DNA of 64,000 nt from Tanypteryx hageni (Eukaryota > Arthropoda > Insecta > Odonata > Petaluridae): assembly GCA_028673005.1 (NCBI GenBank), contig CM054116.1, forward strand, positions 74,984,838-75,048,837, given 5' to 3'. The position numbers and the translations under genes were made by a program. The notes beneath the pieces were generated by a model. The model worked only from the letters and a program-made list of their open reading frames with translations. It had not been told where the DNA came from and did not search any database. Each line of letters begins with the position of its first letter. The stretch's first letter is position 1. Positions 11,101 through 23,584 of the stretch are shown piece by piece.

Positions 11101-13549
11101 ATTTAGCAAGGCATTTGTTTTGTCGCGCTTCGTATAACGAGCGTAATTTTCTCCTGATCGATCTCCTGAAGATTTCTGTTATCACCCGGCAACGCTAATG
11201 ACGGCAAAAAATTAATCTTATACTTGCGCTTTTTTTCGCGGAGAGATTATACAGGCACGTACGTACTTCGTCTCGTTTCTAACGAGTAAGATAGCATATC
11301 TGTTTTCTTTGCAGATATCTCCATCTCCCTTCCTCGGGGCCTTCGCCCTAATCGGTTGGGATGAGCTTTGCTTCAAAAACGAATCATGATGGATGGATTC
11401 GTTCAACTCGATACGCCCAAGGTCTCCCGATGGAGCGAACGGGGCACACGAAAACTATTCAGATGCCTTCTTTTGCAAACAATTGAACAAACGCTTGCTT
11501 CTCGTCATACCCTCTCTCCGGACACATCTCTTCGAAACGATTAACATGAGAATGAGAAGAAAAAAATAGGGGAGACACTAAAAATAGCAAAAATAAATAA
11601 AAATGGATACGTTTCGTTTGTGTGCCCAAAAAATTCGCGAAATTCCTTCCACGAAATGTAGCGACGCATCGCCAACCGTCGTTAAATAAAAGTGTCGCGA
11701 ATAGGGACTTAACTAACCTCTCAACTGTGAGGGGTGGCAACGTGATCGTAAAAAATATTTGGAGGGACACAAAAATTAAATAAATCGATAAAAATAACAA
11801 TATAAAAAAAATGTTCTAAATAATTTTTAATTTTTACCACATTGTCATACAAATGAAAGGTAATTTTCTGTCAAGAGTAGAAACACATTAGGCATTTTAT
11901 ATTTCTTTTTTAATAATAAATTTAATTACAACATTCAGCAAGGGAGCCTAGGAGGGGGGAAACAAGGACTTATAAAGTGGGACCATAGCTCTCCCGCCTC
12001 CAGACCTTCCTAGTTACGTCCCTAGTCGAGAAAGAAAATGCGAAGCGAAAAAATGTTTTTTTTCGAAAAAAATTCGTCTCCCTCTCGGCCTATCTCTCTC
12101 TCCTATCAAAGCAGTAAGTTTTCATGAGCCTCATTCGGCATTCTTTTATTTTTTGGAACGGAAAAGATCATCCTTTTAATTACCGCCGCGTTTCCTTTTT
12201 TCCGCAATAAAAAACGAATAATCGCAGTTCGCTGTTTTATTTTTTTTTTCCTTTTCCGCTTTCGTATGAATGGTTTCCTCGACTGTGCGAGACCGGCAAT
12301 TTCGCGCGCAACAATGGAATCGGTCGTAATTATTTCCTTGAGTGAGGGAAAGGAAAAAATTAATAATGACACGACGCGGAAGGGAGTTCTCCTTTCTTTT
12401 TTCCCTTTAATCTCTCTCTCTCTCTCTCTTACTAGCCTCCTATTAAGAGAGGGGAGGCTGAAAAATTGGGTTAAACCGCGCAGGATAATGGGTGTAAAAA
12501 TGTGACGAATGCGGAAAGGCCACGCGAATTTACGATAGCGGAACGCTCTCATAAACGTCGAGTCGGAGGGAATAAAACTCGCGCGTCGTTTCGCTTTTAA
12601 CGACATCTATTTATTTTTTTTTTGCGGCGAATCGTCCATCGCGAATTTGTCCCGGGCAAAGATTTAACCGGAAACGGATTTTGACGGCGCGGGACATTTT
12701 TGTTTAACTGTCTTTCTCGCTCTCTCTCTCGCTGATTTGTTTGACGTCGTTTCTTTTTCTATTATTTATCCTCCAGGGGTGACAGATTGAAGAGCGACAT
12801 TCCCGCATCGATTCGATTCTTTTAAAACCTCTGTCGCATCGCCCACGAGGTTACCGCCGATGATGATGACGAAATTGTGTTATTCTCCTCTTTTTAAAAA
12901 TCTTTATCTGTATGGTTTCGCTGATTTCTGTTCTGATGAAAAACTTCGCTGTATTTTTTCTGGAGTGTATTCCTCTTGACGCACACCTCTCTCGTAGTGA
13001 ATGGCTCTCGGCAGTCATCGATTTTGAGCGAATCGTTATCGGTGCAAGGTCCGTTATCTCGGTCCTCACTCCGGCTTTTTCAGAATGAGACTAAATAGAT
13101 CCAAAAAGCGAATCGTTCGACGCTGTAATTCGCATCGCGTTCAAAGTCGATAATTATATCTTCAAAGTCGCGAAATGGAATGAAAGTAAGTCGTATCGCG
13201 TGAAACCCGGAAAAACCGAGGACTTAATTAAATTCGCACGAGCTCGGATCGATGGGGGAGGAAATGAATGTCAAGGCCATTATGAACGGGGTTTGGTCGG
13301 AAGTCATTAAGGGGGCAGAGGAAAAGGCCATTTAGTAAATTAAAAAAGGATCAATACAGTTGTGAAATGCCGTATCTAATTAGCTCGCTTTATTAGAGAG
13401 ATCGACTAATTAATAAATCCGAGTCCACAGTCTTTCAAACCCGCGAGAACGAACAGGGAGCTATGAGGTGACGGCCCTATCCCGCTCACCTACAGCGCTT
13501 AATAGGCGAACGTGGCCCATTCTGACAGAAATCGACGATTGAGCTGCCC
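8146..13549. other. No gene seen; purine islands
   Basis: Mixed sequence. A B-box-like GGTTCAATCCC occurs at about 8267-8277 without a convincing tRNA fold. 9449-9535 and 10082-10140 are GA-rich. 10150-12060 is AT-rich; 12100-13550 is GC-balanced with CT and T runs. The larger open frames (minus 9445-9894, minus 12106-12606) are rich in Ser/Arg/Lys/Phe, overlap low-complexity tracts and show no family motif. I found no splice-bounded coding exon. Confidence 0.5.
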
Positions 13550-14343
13550 CCATAGAGCAGCGGTTCCCAACCTTCTTCTGTTTGTTTGTTTGAATGCCCT
13601 GCCAATTCGCCTCTCTTACAGCACAAATGGGTATCTCAGGGGTAGTGCAATGAATAGCCGGGGAAGGGAGAAGGGTAACCCGGTGCCGGCATTTGCCTGC
13701 TCTTACGAAGAACACCAGGGGGGCCAACAGCTTAACGTCCCTTCCGAAGGACGGAACAGCTGAATTTCCGCGGTCTCCTCAAACCACACAAACAGGGTGC
13801 CGGGCGACCTTGGAAAAATCCTACTTGCGCAGGATTCGTACCCGATGACTTTTTCAAGCATCGGGCGAGTAGCAGCCAGCGTCCTAACCACTACACCACC
13901 GGCACCCCCCAACCTTCTTCTGGTGCGACTCTAAAATGACCACCAATAGGACTTCGCGACCCATACCAGGACTCTCGCGACCCGTGCTTCTACTTGAGCT
14001 AAGACACAACAAATATAGCTCTAAATACGCCCCTGCCACCGGACGCTACTATTGTATCACTCTACTGCGTCGCAAATTTGGCTCGGATGGAAAATTTTCG
14101 GTTGTTCTAGTATTCCTGTTTTCCCCATCTATTTTCTCGCATAGGTGCTAAAAGCTTCGAAAGGGGAGTTTGGCTTGCATCGGCTGTTAAGACTGATAAA
14201 GGTTAGGCAATTTACAATAATAATATATAGACAAAAATCTGATTGTCGGAAAAGTTTTCTTTTGATGATCCTCCGCGACCCGAGGACCCCCCGCGACCCT
14301 GATTTGGATCGCGGCTCCGAGGTTGGGAACCACTGCCCTAGAG
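13550..14343. mobile_element. hAT element with 8-bp target duplication, split by a SINE
   Basis: The element (13558-14335) begins CAGCGGTTCCCAACC and ends GGTTGGGAACCACTG. These are 15-bp terminal inverted repeats with one mismatch. They are flanked by CCATAGAG (13550-13557) and CCCTAGAG (14336-14343), an 8-bp duplication with one mismatch, as expected for hAT insertion. Internal sequence near the right end has repeated CGCGACCC blocks. No transposase is encoded, so it is a non-autonomous copy. Removing the nested SINE and one copy of its duplication leaves about 436 bp. Confidence 0.88.
13581..13907 (-). mobile_element. tRNA-derived SINE inserted in the hAT element
   Basis: A 15-bp direct duplication CCCAACCTTCTTCTG (13566-13580 and 13908-13922) brackets this segment. 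On the minus strand it starts near GGTGCCGG and has an RNA polymerase III A box (TGGTGTAGTGGTTAGG, 13884-13899) and a B box (GGGTACGAATCCT, 13831-13843) at tRNA-like spacing. A non-tRNA body of about 230 bp follows, ending in a short (CAAA)n tail, seen as TTTGTTTGTTTG at 13581-13592 on the plus strand. Promoter boxes, tail and target duplication together make this an intact-looking SINE younger than its host element. Confidence 0.85.
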
Positions 14344-17300
14344 AGTAAGCTGGGTGAACGTGCTATTTCCATTTATTTACCTCTATATGAAGTGCAAAAC
14401 GCACGGCGGGATATAACACTTATTCGTGGAGATAGGAGCCCGCGGTTCGTCATCAGCGCCGCCGATTACAGCGGCGGCAGAGATGAGCATTAAAATATGC
14501 GAATCCCTGGCTCGCGAACGAATGTTTTCTCCCCAGCCCCCAGGTGTCCTATTAAAAAAAATAAAAAAATGAAAATTTTGCCCGGGCATGTTATGCGCGC
14601 GAAGAATAAACACGCGCACGTTTACCATTTCGCGAATGATGGATGTCCATAATTGCAAAAGGAGCGTCGGGCATAAATATTAAAACAGGATGAGGAGGGG
14701 ACGACTCTTAAGGACTCGACGATTATATTCCGCGATACAAGACTCCAAATCGATGGGAATTAACGTCTCAGGCAGTGAAGTTTCTGTCTGCGATGACCTC
14801 CTCAAGGTCAAAACGCCTCGACCATTAATTTTTCCTCGAATGTTTTCTTTTATTTCTCTCGCCAATCCTTTTAGTATTGTTCGATTCGTGCGTTGAGGCC
14901 TACACCGCTTTTTTCCCGTTTCAAAAATTGTCTTTAAAGGAGACGGACAATGGAGCATGCGCCGTATACCTTGAATTCTCGGGATAAAGATTTCACTATC
15001 TGTTATGGCATGCTAATAATTCGTGCTTCACTAACGAGGGTCGTGCGGATGAAATTTATTGCCCACTTCTTTAACCTGACATTCATAACGCTCTTGCAAA
15101 ATATAATTCCCTAAATAAAGCGCAAGCAATTTTTAAATATATTCATCTGTAATATATTCAGCGACTTCATGCCTACTGAGTCGACAGAAGGGAAAATCAG
15201 ATATAATCCGCCATTTTTAAAGTACGTATGTTCTTAATTTAAGACACGGAGAGAAAATAGAAGACCATTAATCGCGGCGTTAAATGCGCCGTTTTCCGCA
15301 AATTTGTGACTGTGACGATATACATATTGTTGGTTTTGAATGCCTGCGTGCATCGATGGAGGGCTTTCTTTCTCTATTCGACTGCTAAATAAGACGAGAA
15401 TAATAAATTTCACGAGCTATCTTTGCAGTCGTCAAAGCCTGCAGCGGAAATAAAATTGTCCCGTGGCAACTATCGGGTTGGAAGTCGGGCCCTCCCATTC
15501 TCAGAAATGAGCTGTTCCCGACTGACTTACGACCCGGAGATAAGCGCTTGAATCAAGGAATGGTCTGACGTATAATTAAATCCGCAGCGGTCGCCTCATT
15601 CCTCACCTACCTCGCATAAATCAGAACGGAAGATAAATTCCGACGCCGCGCTTTCATTCGATGTCACCCGAGTATTTTTCTCAGCGCGGAAAAACACGCG
15701 GACGAGCCCGATATGGCGTTCGCGAAGCGTCTCACCTCGAAAATCGAATAATTCGCCATTGCCTCCATCCGAAAAGTCTGGGTTCATTTTTCTTCAAAAT
15801 TCGATTTTTCGTTTTTTCCGCTCACTTTGAGCCGTACGGAATTTTTCTCTTGCGGCAAATTCTAAAGACAAACCACCAACGAAGACGAAACGTAACAGCT
15901 GTCGCGGGATTTTTGCATTAACATTTAACCAACCTCAAATGCGACGGAAGCGTAGCAGCCTCGGTGTGGGGGAGAATCTATCTGAAAAGGCAAGGGGAAA
16001 GCCATTCGAAATAGGAATCGTTGTTGACTGTCACCGCCGAGAACCCTAAATAATGCGCGTTAAAAAAGAGCCCTAGCAGCTCGCGGCCGTAGCCATGTAA
16101 ATGCAAACGCTCTTTGCTCCTCTTCAAGTTCTTTTGTTTTCCCACGACGGTGGTCGTGGGGGATGTTATGCAAATGCCAAGGTGGGTACGATGGGAGAGA
16201 AGGAGTTTAAGGGATTGAGGGGAGGGAGCGGAGGGAGACGGGGAGTTGGTGTTTCGGAGGAGACGAGTAAAAAGCCTCCTTCCTATACGCTGTTTTGGCC
16301 CCGGGTCGAGGCAACTCACACAACAGGAGAGTCCTTCGCTGGGAGCGGACAAACTTCCGGTTTACATACGCCACCGTATAGCGAGCGAACACATGCCTGA
16401 GGAGATAAATAACGCGGAAAAGGAGGGAGTGGAGAGGGAGGAGGAGAAAAAGGGGAGGAGGAGAGGGAAAGGAAGTAAGAAGGTGAATCCTATCGGTTCT
16501 ACGTTTTGGCCGATGGAAAACAAATAAAATGACGTCATAAAAATTTGGCCTCCTATGACTTTATCTCGAGAGGAAGCGCCAATACGTGTTAAGGATAAAA
16601 TTCTTTTAGCTTCGGTCAGAGCGGCTTGTCCTCGAAAATCGAACGATTTGCCCGAACTGGCTGGATTTTGTCGTTGTGCCTGTCTGTCTGTCCGTCCCTA
16701 CTATTAACTTTTGAAACAATAGACCGATTTTCATATAACTTGGTGGAAATCTCTTGCTACATAGGCCGAACTCCCGAGGATAGTTTTTGTTGCATAGATT
16801 GAAGTACCAGGTTCGATTCCAGGAACTATTGTTCCCATTTGATTTACATTGGAAATCTGAAATCCATCGTGCAGGGTAATTTTCTCTTGCACATTAAAAT
16901 ATCTTAAAATTGTAATATCGGAGCGAGTTTTATACTATTCTCTGAGGAAAGGAGTGAAGATTATAATTTTTATTGTAGAATTTTGCTTATCGATTGTATT
17001 TCTTATAATTTCGCGTAAATACAGGCGATTTTGCAGTTTTTATCACTCAATACGAGAGTGTTGGACTAAGCTTCGGTATATCCTAATACGTACACGCGTT
17101 ATTTTTGCCGCACAAATACACGTGATCAATTTAATATTCTGTTCGAATGTACTTGTAGTACACATTTTATAACGCTAAATTATGAAATTTTGGAACACAA
17201 AGAGCTACATATCCGCGATGACTTTAAAGCTATTAAAGTCAATATAAGTATTAAATAAATGATTAAATGGAAAATAGGCATCATAAGTTATGTTTGTTCT

Positions 17301-17520
17301 ATAGTGGACAAGATACAAATAATCTCTCCAAGGCACTTATGCTATTAGCGTAAAACATCTCTCTGCGATTGCCGTTCCAAAAGTTAGAAATTGGTCGTAA
17401 TACAGCGTGGGACAGTTACAGATAGGATACTTAAAATTAAATTTTACCTAATAAATATTGTGTTAAAAGGATGCTGCACCCATGCATCATGATACTTAAC
17501 ACTGTTACATTCAATCTACG
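14344..17520. other. No gene seen; old repeat near 16.7 kb
   Basis: No convincing exon. A minus-strand frame at 15596-15787 starts with ATG and meets a donor-like GAG|GTAGGT near 15610, but has no family similarity I can name. At 16681-16760, TGTCTGTCTGTCCGTCC is followed by TATTAACTTTTGAAAC and ACCGATTTTCAT, resembling 50920-50990 and probably a shared old transposon. At 16812-16822, GGTTCGATTCC is a B-box-like sequence without a clear tRNA fold. Confidence 0.5.
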
Positions 17521-17527
17521 AACTTAC

Positions 17528-17657
17528 CACGTCAGCGAGAGGCATTAAGGGGGCTGTCGATGCAATCACTTGATCGTTTTCGTCTTCGCCGATCATCATC
17601 CGGAGAATATACCATTACAGCTATTCACCAATAGTTCACAAATTAGAAGACAGGTGA
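17528..17657 (-). CDS. Candidate start-codon exon of an unidentified gene
   Basis: On the minus strand, a strong acceptor (pyrimidine tract then TTTTTTCAG ending at 17658) precedes a 130-base segment that ends at an excellent donor, GACGTG|GTAAGTT (GT at 17526-17527). One frame has an upstream stop, then ATGATG at 17594-17599 and 24 codons (MMIGEDENDQVIASTAPLMP, then LADV) open through the donor at phase 0. A second ATG at about 17608 starts a frame that stops just before the donor. This fits an exon containing the end of the 5' UTR and the first coding codons, but the protein family is not recognised and no downstream exon was found at lower coordinates. It could also be a chance pair of splice-like sites. 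Confidence 0.35.
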
Positions 17658-17879
17658 CTGAAAAAATTAAAATTCATTTTAATCTTACGAATATTTTAAA
17701 ACACACAAATAGTCATACATACATATATACGCACACAACATAGTCGAGCTTCTATTACTCGAATTCTTAAGGAAACCACGAAAAATTCAAATTAATAGGA
17801 CTTCAAGTCAACAAAAGGAAATACTGACAGAAAAACACAATAAGAGTAATCGAGAATTCAATTTTTTTTTTAACTCGTC

Positions 17880-18288
17880 GCGCCTCAAATCCCCAGCGTA
17901 AGAAGAGCGGTTTGGACCTCAAAAACAACATAGGCAGCCATCTTCTATCTCATGCACCGATTGTCGGCACCAAAACCGCGCGAGGGGCGTACGCGTAGCA
18001 CGAGGCCGATGGCATATCTCCCCCTTCATTTGCGTGCGCGCGTAGCTCTCCCGGGAAGACGAGAGAGAGAGAGAATTATGAGCGATCGCGATCACCTATC
18101 CACGACTCGCGTGTACATCATAAAGGCATAAATTCGCCGACCCCGCCTCGGACCGGGTATTCAACGACGGCGACCGCTGAACTAACCGACGGTCAACGAG
18201 GACGTGGAGAAGTCAGGAAGCGAACGACGGCGGTAGGAGGAGGAATGAAAAAAGAACACGGTCGAACGACTCAATTAACATAGAGAGA

Positions 18289-18328
<40 letters not shown>

Positions 18329-18900
18329 TATGGGCGTGATAAACTGGCTTACACAGAGTAGGCTTTCGGGTACGGATACATACATAACGACTGTTACGTG
18401 GCACGGGAGGGCATGTGGCGCCCCTCGCAATCCCCATACCATCGCCGATAGGCAGAAGATACTTCACGCGGACTTTAAAAGGTACGAGGATTTCTAATGC
18501 GGACCGCGTGTTTCTTCTTTTTTTCTTAAAGACTACGTACGGTCTCCCCCTTTTATGTGCAGCGCGTGTAAATCGAATGCTTCCAGACGGTATATAAGCT
18601 AACCCGGGGTGATGTATGTGAGTGGGTGGAGAGAGAGAGAGATAGGGCGAGGGAAGAGAGGCGAAGAAGCGTGCATAAACGGCATAATGCATTTCTAACG
18701 CGATTGTGTTCGAGAGGAGAACACGGAAAAGGTCGTGTGCGTGCAGACGGTGTCTCCTTCTCGTCCCGTCGATGCACGCGCGCCCGTGCCGTCAAACGGG
18801 GCACGCGAGCCAAGCGGCTTTTCCTAAGCACGGCGGTCGAACGCACCGCGGGAGAATTTATTTGGCGTGGAGAAGAAAGCGGGAGTTGCATAAAGCCACA
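17880..18900. promoter_or_regulatory. CpG-rich region, possible promoter of the minus-strand gene
   Basis: The sequence is notably richer in CG dinucleotides than its surroundings. It holds GCCATCTT at 17937-17944 (minus strand AAGATGGC, YY1-like), a (GA)n run at 18289-18324 and a TATATAAG sequence near 18591. It lies just upstream, in minus-strand sense, of the candidate start exon at 17528-17657. The function is inferred from position and composition only. Confidence 0.25.
18289..18324. repeat. (GA)n microsatellite
   Basis: An uninterrupted GA dinucleotide run followed by GATAGATA. Confidence 0.95.
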
Positions 18901-18959
18901 AGCCGCGAACCAAGAAGGTTATTGAAACCACAATTAAGCACATAATTATGGCCGAATTT

Positions 18960-21096
18960 GCACTTATATCATGCGTGCCTTTTTTATTTATTTTTCGAAA
19001 ATCAGGAGTGCGTGTCTTACGCGAGGACTTCAAACACAAATTCATTTTTTATTGCAAGAAGACAATCACCGTTGCATGGCAAATCCAGTGGGAACGACAA
19101 AATGAGCAGTATCAAAGAGAATACGTAATGGAGAAAGATTTTCTCCGAGAACCGCTTATATAATAATTAACCATATCAGATGGAAAATTAAATAAATTTT
19201 CAATTTGGCTTTCAGAAAAACAGTCTGCGTGTCTTATTCGGAGGCGTGCGTTATTCGAACAGATACGGTATTACTTTAAAATGAAATTTTTGCGACTTAG
19301 GCGTCACCTACGTATCTCCGTATATAAAAAATATAATTAGGAAAAATTGTATCCCGGTTAAACTCATCTATCATTGAGTCCAATGCGATGGTTTATACTG
19401 GATATACTGGTCTTCCGAAGAGGAGGAGGAACTCAGATAATCTCCATCGCCCACTAACACCCTACACGAGCATCAAAATATTGAATAAATGATGGAGATA
19501 TTACCTGGGAAATCTAAATTGATTTATAGGATACTGACCAAGCATTGAAATAATTTTTCCAATAGTTCATAAAGAAAAAATTAAGAGAAAACATAAATGA
19601 TTTACGAGTGACAATGCGAGTGATATAAATTTAACTTGAATAAATTACAACAGTTCCGATGCACACATTAATATGAAAGATAAGAAAGATAAGAGTGATG
19701 AAACTATTTATTCCTCCATTCATAATGGAGCTCGCTTGGAAAGTTAAGGAATTCAAAATAGGCCGTAGACGATAATTACATCTTGCAATAGCTGCAGGCT
19801 TTGCTTGATAGCAAAATAAAGTCGTAAATATTGATTAATGTTTCCACATCACGCCAAAATTTTCCAAAGGGTATGATTATTTGTGCATGTTGTCAATTAA
19901 CTCATTTAGTTATTTGCGTTTCACGTACTTCATATGTAAAAAAATACATGGTTAACGAGTTGTAAATTCCCTTTCACACGGAAGACTTAAAGCGATTCCC
20001 ATTGCGAGGGAAGGGATTCCTTTCGACTTATTTTTGTGCTATTAATCTTTGAAATGAATACGGTATGAGAAAGTACTGCAACTGAAGAAATTCTCGAACA
20101 AGCAAGATTCCTACTCTGGCGTTTCTCCGAGCTGTCTAACCTACCTCGCTTTCCTTTTAACTGTAACGACATTCATTACTGGAACAGGGAAATCCACTTT
20201 TTTCTTTCGAATTGCCGATTTAAACGCTGAACGGAATAATTATAGCCGCGAAATATTTTAATCCACTGCGAATAAAAGGACGCGATAAGAAACGGGCAAA
20301 AAAATGGAAGGAGACTAGTATTTTATTTTAAAAAATTACATAAATCCAGCACAGCACCCGCCGTCTTCGAATCACTTAATTCGCAGCGTCTCGAAATAAT
20401 TGAGGAATTAATTAATTATACTATACCTATTCGGATTTATTCCTCATCGGCATAAACACAAAATGTGGAAAATATTATATCAGAATACTTTCTCTAATAA
20501 AAGCTACAAATACACAAAAGCGCGCCACTGCGGCAGGATTCGTGAAGGAAGTCTTATTAAAAGAAGAAAATCCATTCTACTCAAATACTAAACTTCTTAT
20601 TTGGGGCACAGCTGCTTTTCCGGAGTTGGTGTTCTTTTTAACTTATCGGGCGGCAAAGGAAATCGATGAGACCGTGGTTTCGGGTTGTCACTGTTCGTCG
20701 CGTTTAATATTTTTGCATGCTGTCAGCGTCCGTCCCACCTGGCAACGAGAGACGGACGAATATTCCACACGGAGAATTAGGTCCCCCGGAATTCCGGAAA
20801 ATATTTTCGCTCTTTTTTATTTGAGGTTATACTTTGAGTTCAGGCACGTAAGCTAAATAAGCAACTGGGTCAAGCGATTTTCGGTGAAAGGATAGAGAGA
20901 AGACGTGTTTCAACGTAAACCTCAGGCTATTGGAAGAGCATCAGAAGCACCCTTGGGATCCAAAAGCTGGATGGTGTTTGAATCCTTCAGCATTACCTCA
21001 CCTATATACTGCGCTAAAGGTCATTAGCGGATTGAAAGCTTTACTTAACCCCCTAATTAAAAGCTGACGATAGATAAAATAGAAGTTAGGTAGATG
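18960..21096. other. No gene seen; possible pogo/Tigger-like ends
   Basis: AT-rich sequence. GTGCGTGTCTTACGCGAGG (about 19000) and TGCGTGTCTTATTCGGAGG (about 19226), the latter followed by ACGGTATTAC, resemble the GCGTCTTA-rich termini of Tigger-type elements. No pair of inverted termini could be fixed. Nothing else is recognisable. Confidence 0.4.
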
Positions 21097-21431
21097 TGGT
21101 AAACCAGGTATGTCAGACTCGAAGAGACGTCCGGGCCGCATTAAAACGATGGATGTTATAGAATGGCCGCATTAAAGTGATGAATGTTAGAGAAAGACCG
21201 CAGCTGTTTAATGAGGGTCAAAAGATTGGACCCTTGTTTCATAATTAAAAACAATAATTTAGAAAATTCGCTCTACTGCAATTCGGTAAGTATAAAAAAA
21301 TACCATCTCCTTTTCGCGAAAATAAAGCATTTATATGAAAACCCACACGATTCACTTGAGACAAAAAAAATAATTTTCGAGCCGCACTAAGACACAGAAA
21401 GGACCGGCTGTATGACATGCCTGTGGCAAAC
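21097..21431. mobile_element. hAT MITE with 8-bp target duplication
   Basis: The element (21105-21423, 319 bp) starts CAGGTATGTCAGAC and ends GTATGACATGCCTG, giving inverted termini CAGG(T/C)ATGTCA(G/T)AC. The flanks are TGGTAAAC (21097-21104) and TGGCAAAC (21424-21431), an 8-bp duplication with one mismatch. Subterminal GTCCGGGCCGCAT and GAGCCGCACTAAG are the usual hAT GGCCGC-type blocks. It is too short to encode a transposase. Confidence 0.85.
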
Positions 21432-23584
21432 GTTTTGAAAATGGAATTTTCAAAATTCATGTTAATATAATTCAAAATTTCTGCGAACCTAGTTTATTAT
21501 TTAATTCACCAAAGTTTGAATAGCACCAACTTCAGATCGAAACATATATTCCGTAAATTTTAAAGTTTAAAAGAGAACTATTTTGAAATTTCGGAAGAAC
21601 TAATAATGTGATCACGGCATGATTATGATCCTTCGACATATCGTTCGTTTGTACAGTACTAACTTTAGAAACTAGGAGAACGTTTCCTAAAACCTTATGT
21701 CGCCTCCAAAAAACCAAATTGAGCATAGAAAAGAAACTCCGACACAACATAGTACATTTATTATCATCAGGAAGGGATATTATGCCTTTAGCTTTGAATC
21801 GGGAAATGAACTCACGCCAATGAACCTGCGTATCGATCCTAAATATAAGGTTATGGTTAGGGAATGAGGATCTTTGCTACGCATAACAGTGAACTTAAAA
21901 AAAATAGTTTCCTGCCAATGAATTACACTTCACTGGATCATTCAATTCGTCATTAACTAGAATTCTACTTTCGGAGAATTTGGTTATCAAGGGAAAAAAG
22001 GGTCTGGAATGGTCAGTCGTTTATGGAAACGCTTAATTAAGGTAGCGGCGTTAGTTCGACCGAGATAACGAGCCAATTTGTTTCCCAACGATTAAAACGG
22101 AGGAGAACGGTTCGCGAGATAAAATCTCCTTCAAATTTTCGGCATGCTTGATTCCGCCGAACTTGGCAAGAATTCTGATTCGGAGCACCTAAATATCTCT
22201 CCAAAAATCCCCTAATCGGATTTGTAATCGTAATTCAAATCCCGCATCAATGAAAATCGAATATCAAACTAGGAATGCGCTCTTCTATCCTTCCTTCCGT
22301 CCAAAATGCTCGAACAAAAGTGAGAACAAGAAATTTATCACGCCCCATTTCCGAATTGGCTCCTTGTTTAAACTTTTTTATTTATTCCATATCTCCGACG
22401 TCGAATACCCTCCAAAGTTCAAAGCATTGGATTTATTTTTTTATGAACGGTATAAAGAAAAAGGCTCACTCCTACAAACTACCCTAGAATCACTCGCTGC
22501 CCTTATCGAGACCGGGAAATGACATAAAATGTTTTCATATACAATCTTATAATTGTTTACCACTCTTAAATCACTCTCTGCCCTTATCAAGACCAAGAAA
22601 TGATGAAAAAGGTACTTCACGTGTAATCTTGAAGATAATATTATTTTCAACATTTATATTTCCAAGAATGGAATAAAATAGGAAATTTGCACGATACTCT
22701 AGCACCCCAATACATTTCCTTTCTATCGTAGAACAATAAAACACCTCGAAAACTATTTCGCTTATTTACCTTTAAGTAGAGCTATTATATTTTACACAAG
22801 CGGCTGTAAAAAATGGCAAGAGCTCAATAAATAGTTTTTCCAAGATTTCCTAAACTCTCTGCCCGTTCGCTTCAATAGCATTTAAACGAGTTGGAGCGCT
22901 TTGATGAGAATTGTTCTCCCCTATCCAAGTGTTCCTCTGCTTTCCTACTTATTAACCCTGGATTACTAATCTTTAGTCCTAGAGATTATGCTATGTTGGA
23001 GTTCATTTTTTTAACTGTATAAAATTACATTTTTCACACCAAACAATATACCAATAATCTAGGTACATTCTAGTAATAATTATTTTTTTCCAGTACGGTC
23101 CATGCATGTTTCCACGATGTTCTCCGCCTATTGTCCGTGGTAGGAAGGCATTTCTTTTTCAACCGTCGTCTGGCAGACGAATGGCTAGTAATTCAGGGTT
23201 ATGTATTCATCTGATAAAATTCTTCCCTTCTTACAGAATCTTGCAGAAGTGTCCGCTGAGTGTGAAGGAGCTAGCATATTTATCGCGAATTCATCCTATC
23301 GCTGATGCGTGTTCTTGAATTCCTCCGAGAAGAGTTTATCGAATGGCCTCGAAATGGTCGAGTGTAGAGCGGCTCGATTATTTATAAGATATGAAACTAG
23401 AATATCAGAGCTTTTGGTTAGCGTGAGTTGCACGATCAAGAAGAGAAGAAATATCGATCGTAGGCGAAATTACTTCGAAAGAATTACTAACCCCAAAGGC
23501 TGACGTTGAAACAATCGCTAAAATCGAGAGATAATTTCTCCGGATACGATAAGACAGATATAAAAGGATATACTGTCAAACTCA
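21432..23584. other. No gene seen; 80-bp duplication
   Basis: AT-rich. A short tandem duplication lies at 22488-22650: AATCACTCGCTGCCCTTATC is followed by GAGACCGGGAAATGA and recurs 80 bp later with five or so changes. At 23080-23093 a good pyrimidine tract and CAG precede a 75-codon plus-strand frame ending at 23318. It has no recognisable family and no supporting neighbour exon, so I do not call it. Confidence 0.45.

Noticed and set aside
16740..16830. tRNA gene suggested by GGTTCGATTCC
   Set aside because: No acceptor-stem pairing or convincing D- and anticodon arms could be drawn; more likely an old SINE-like remnant or chance.
23094..23318. 75-codon open stretch after a good T-rich acceptor on the plus strand
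   Set aside because: No donor partner, no recognisable family, AT-rich surroundings; one acceptor-like site is not enough.
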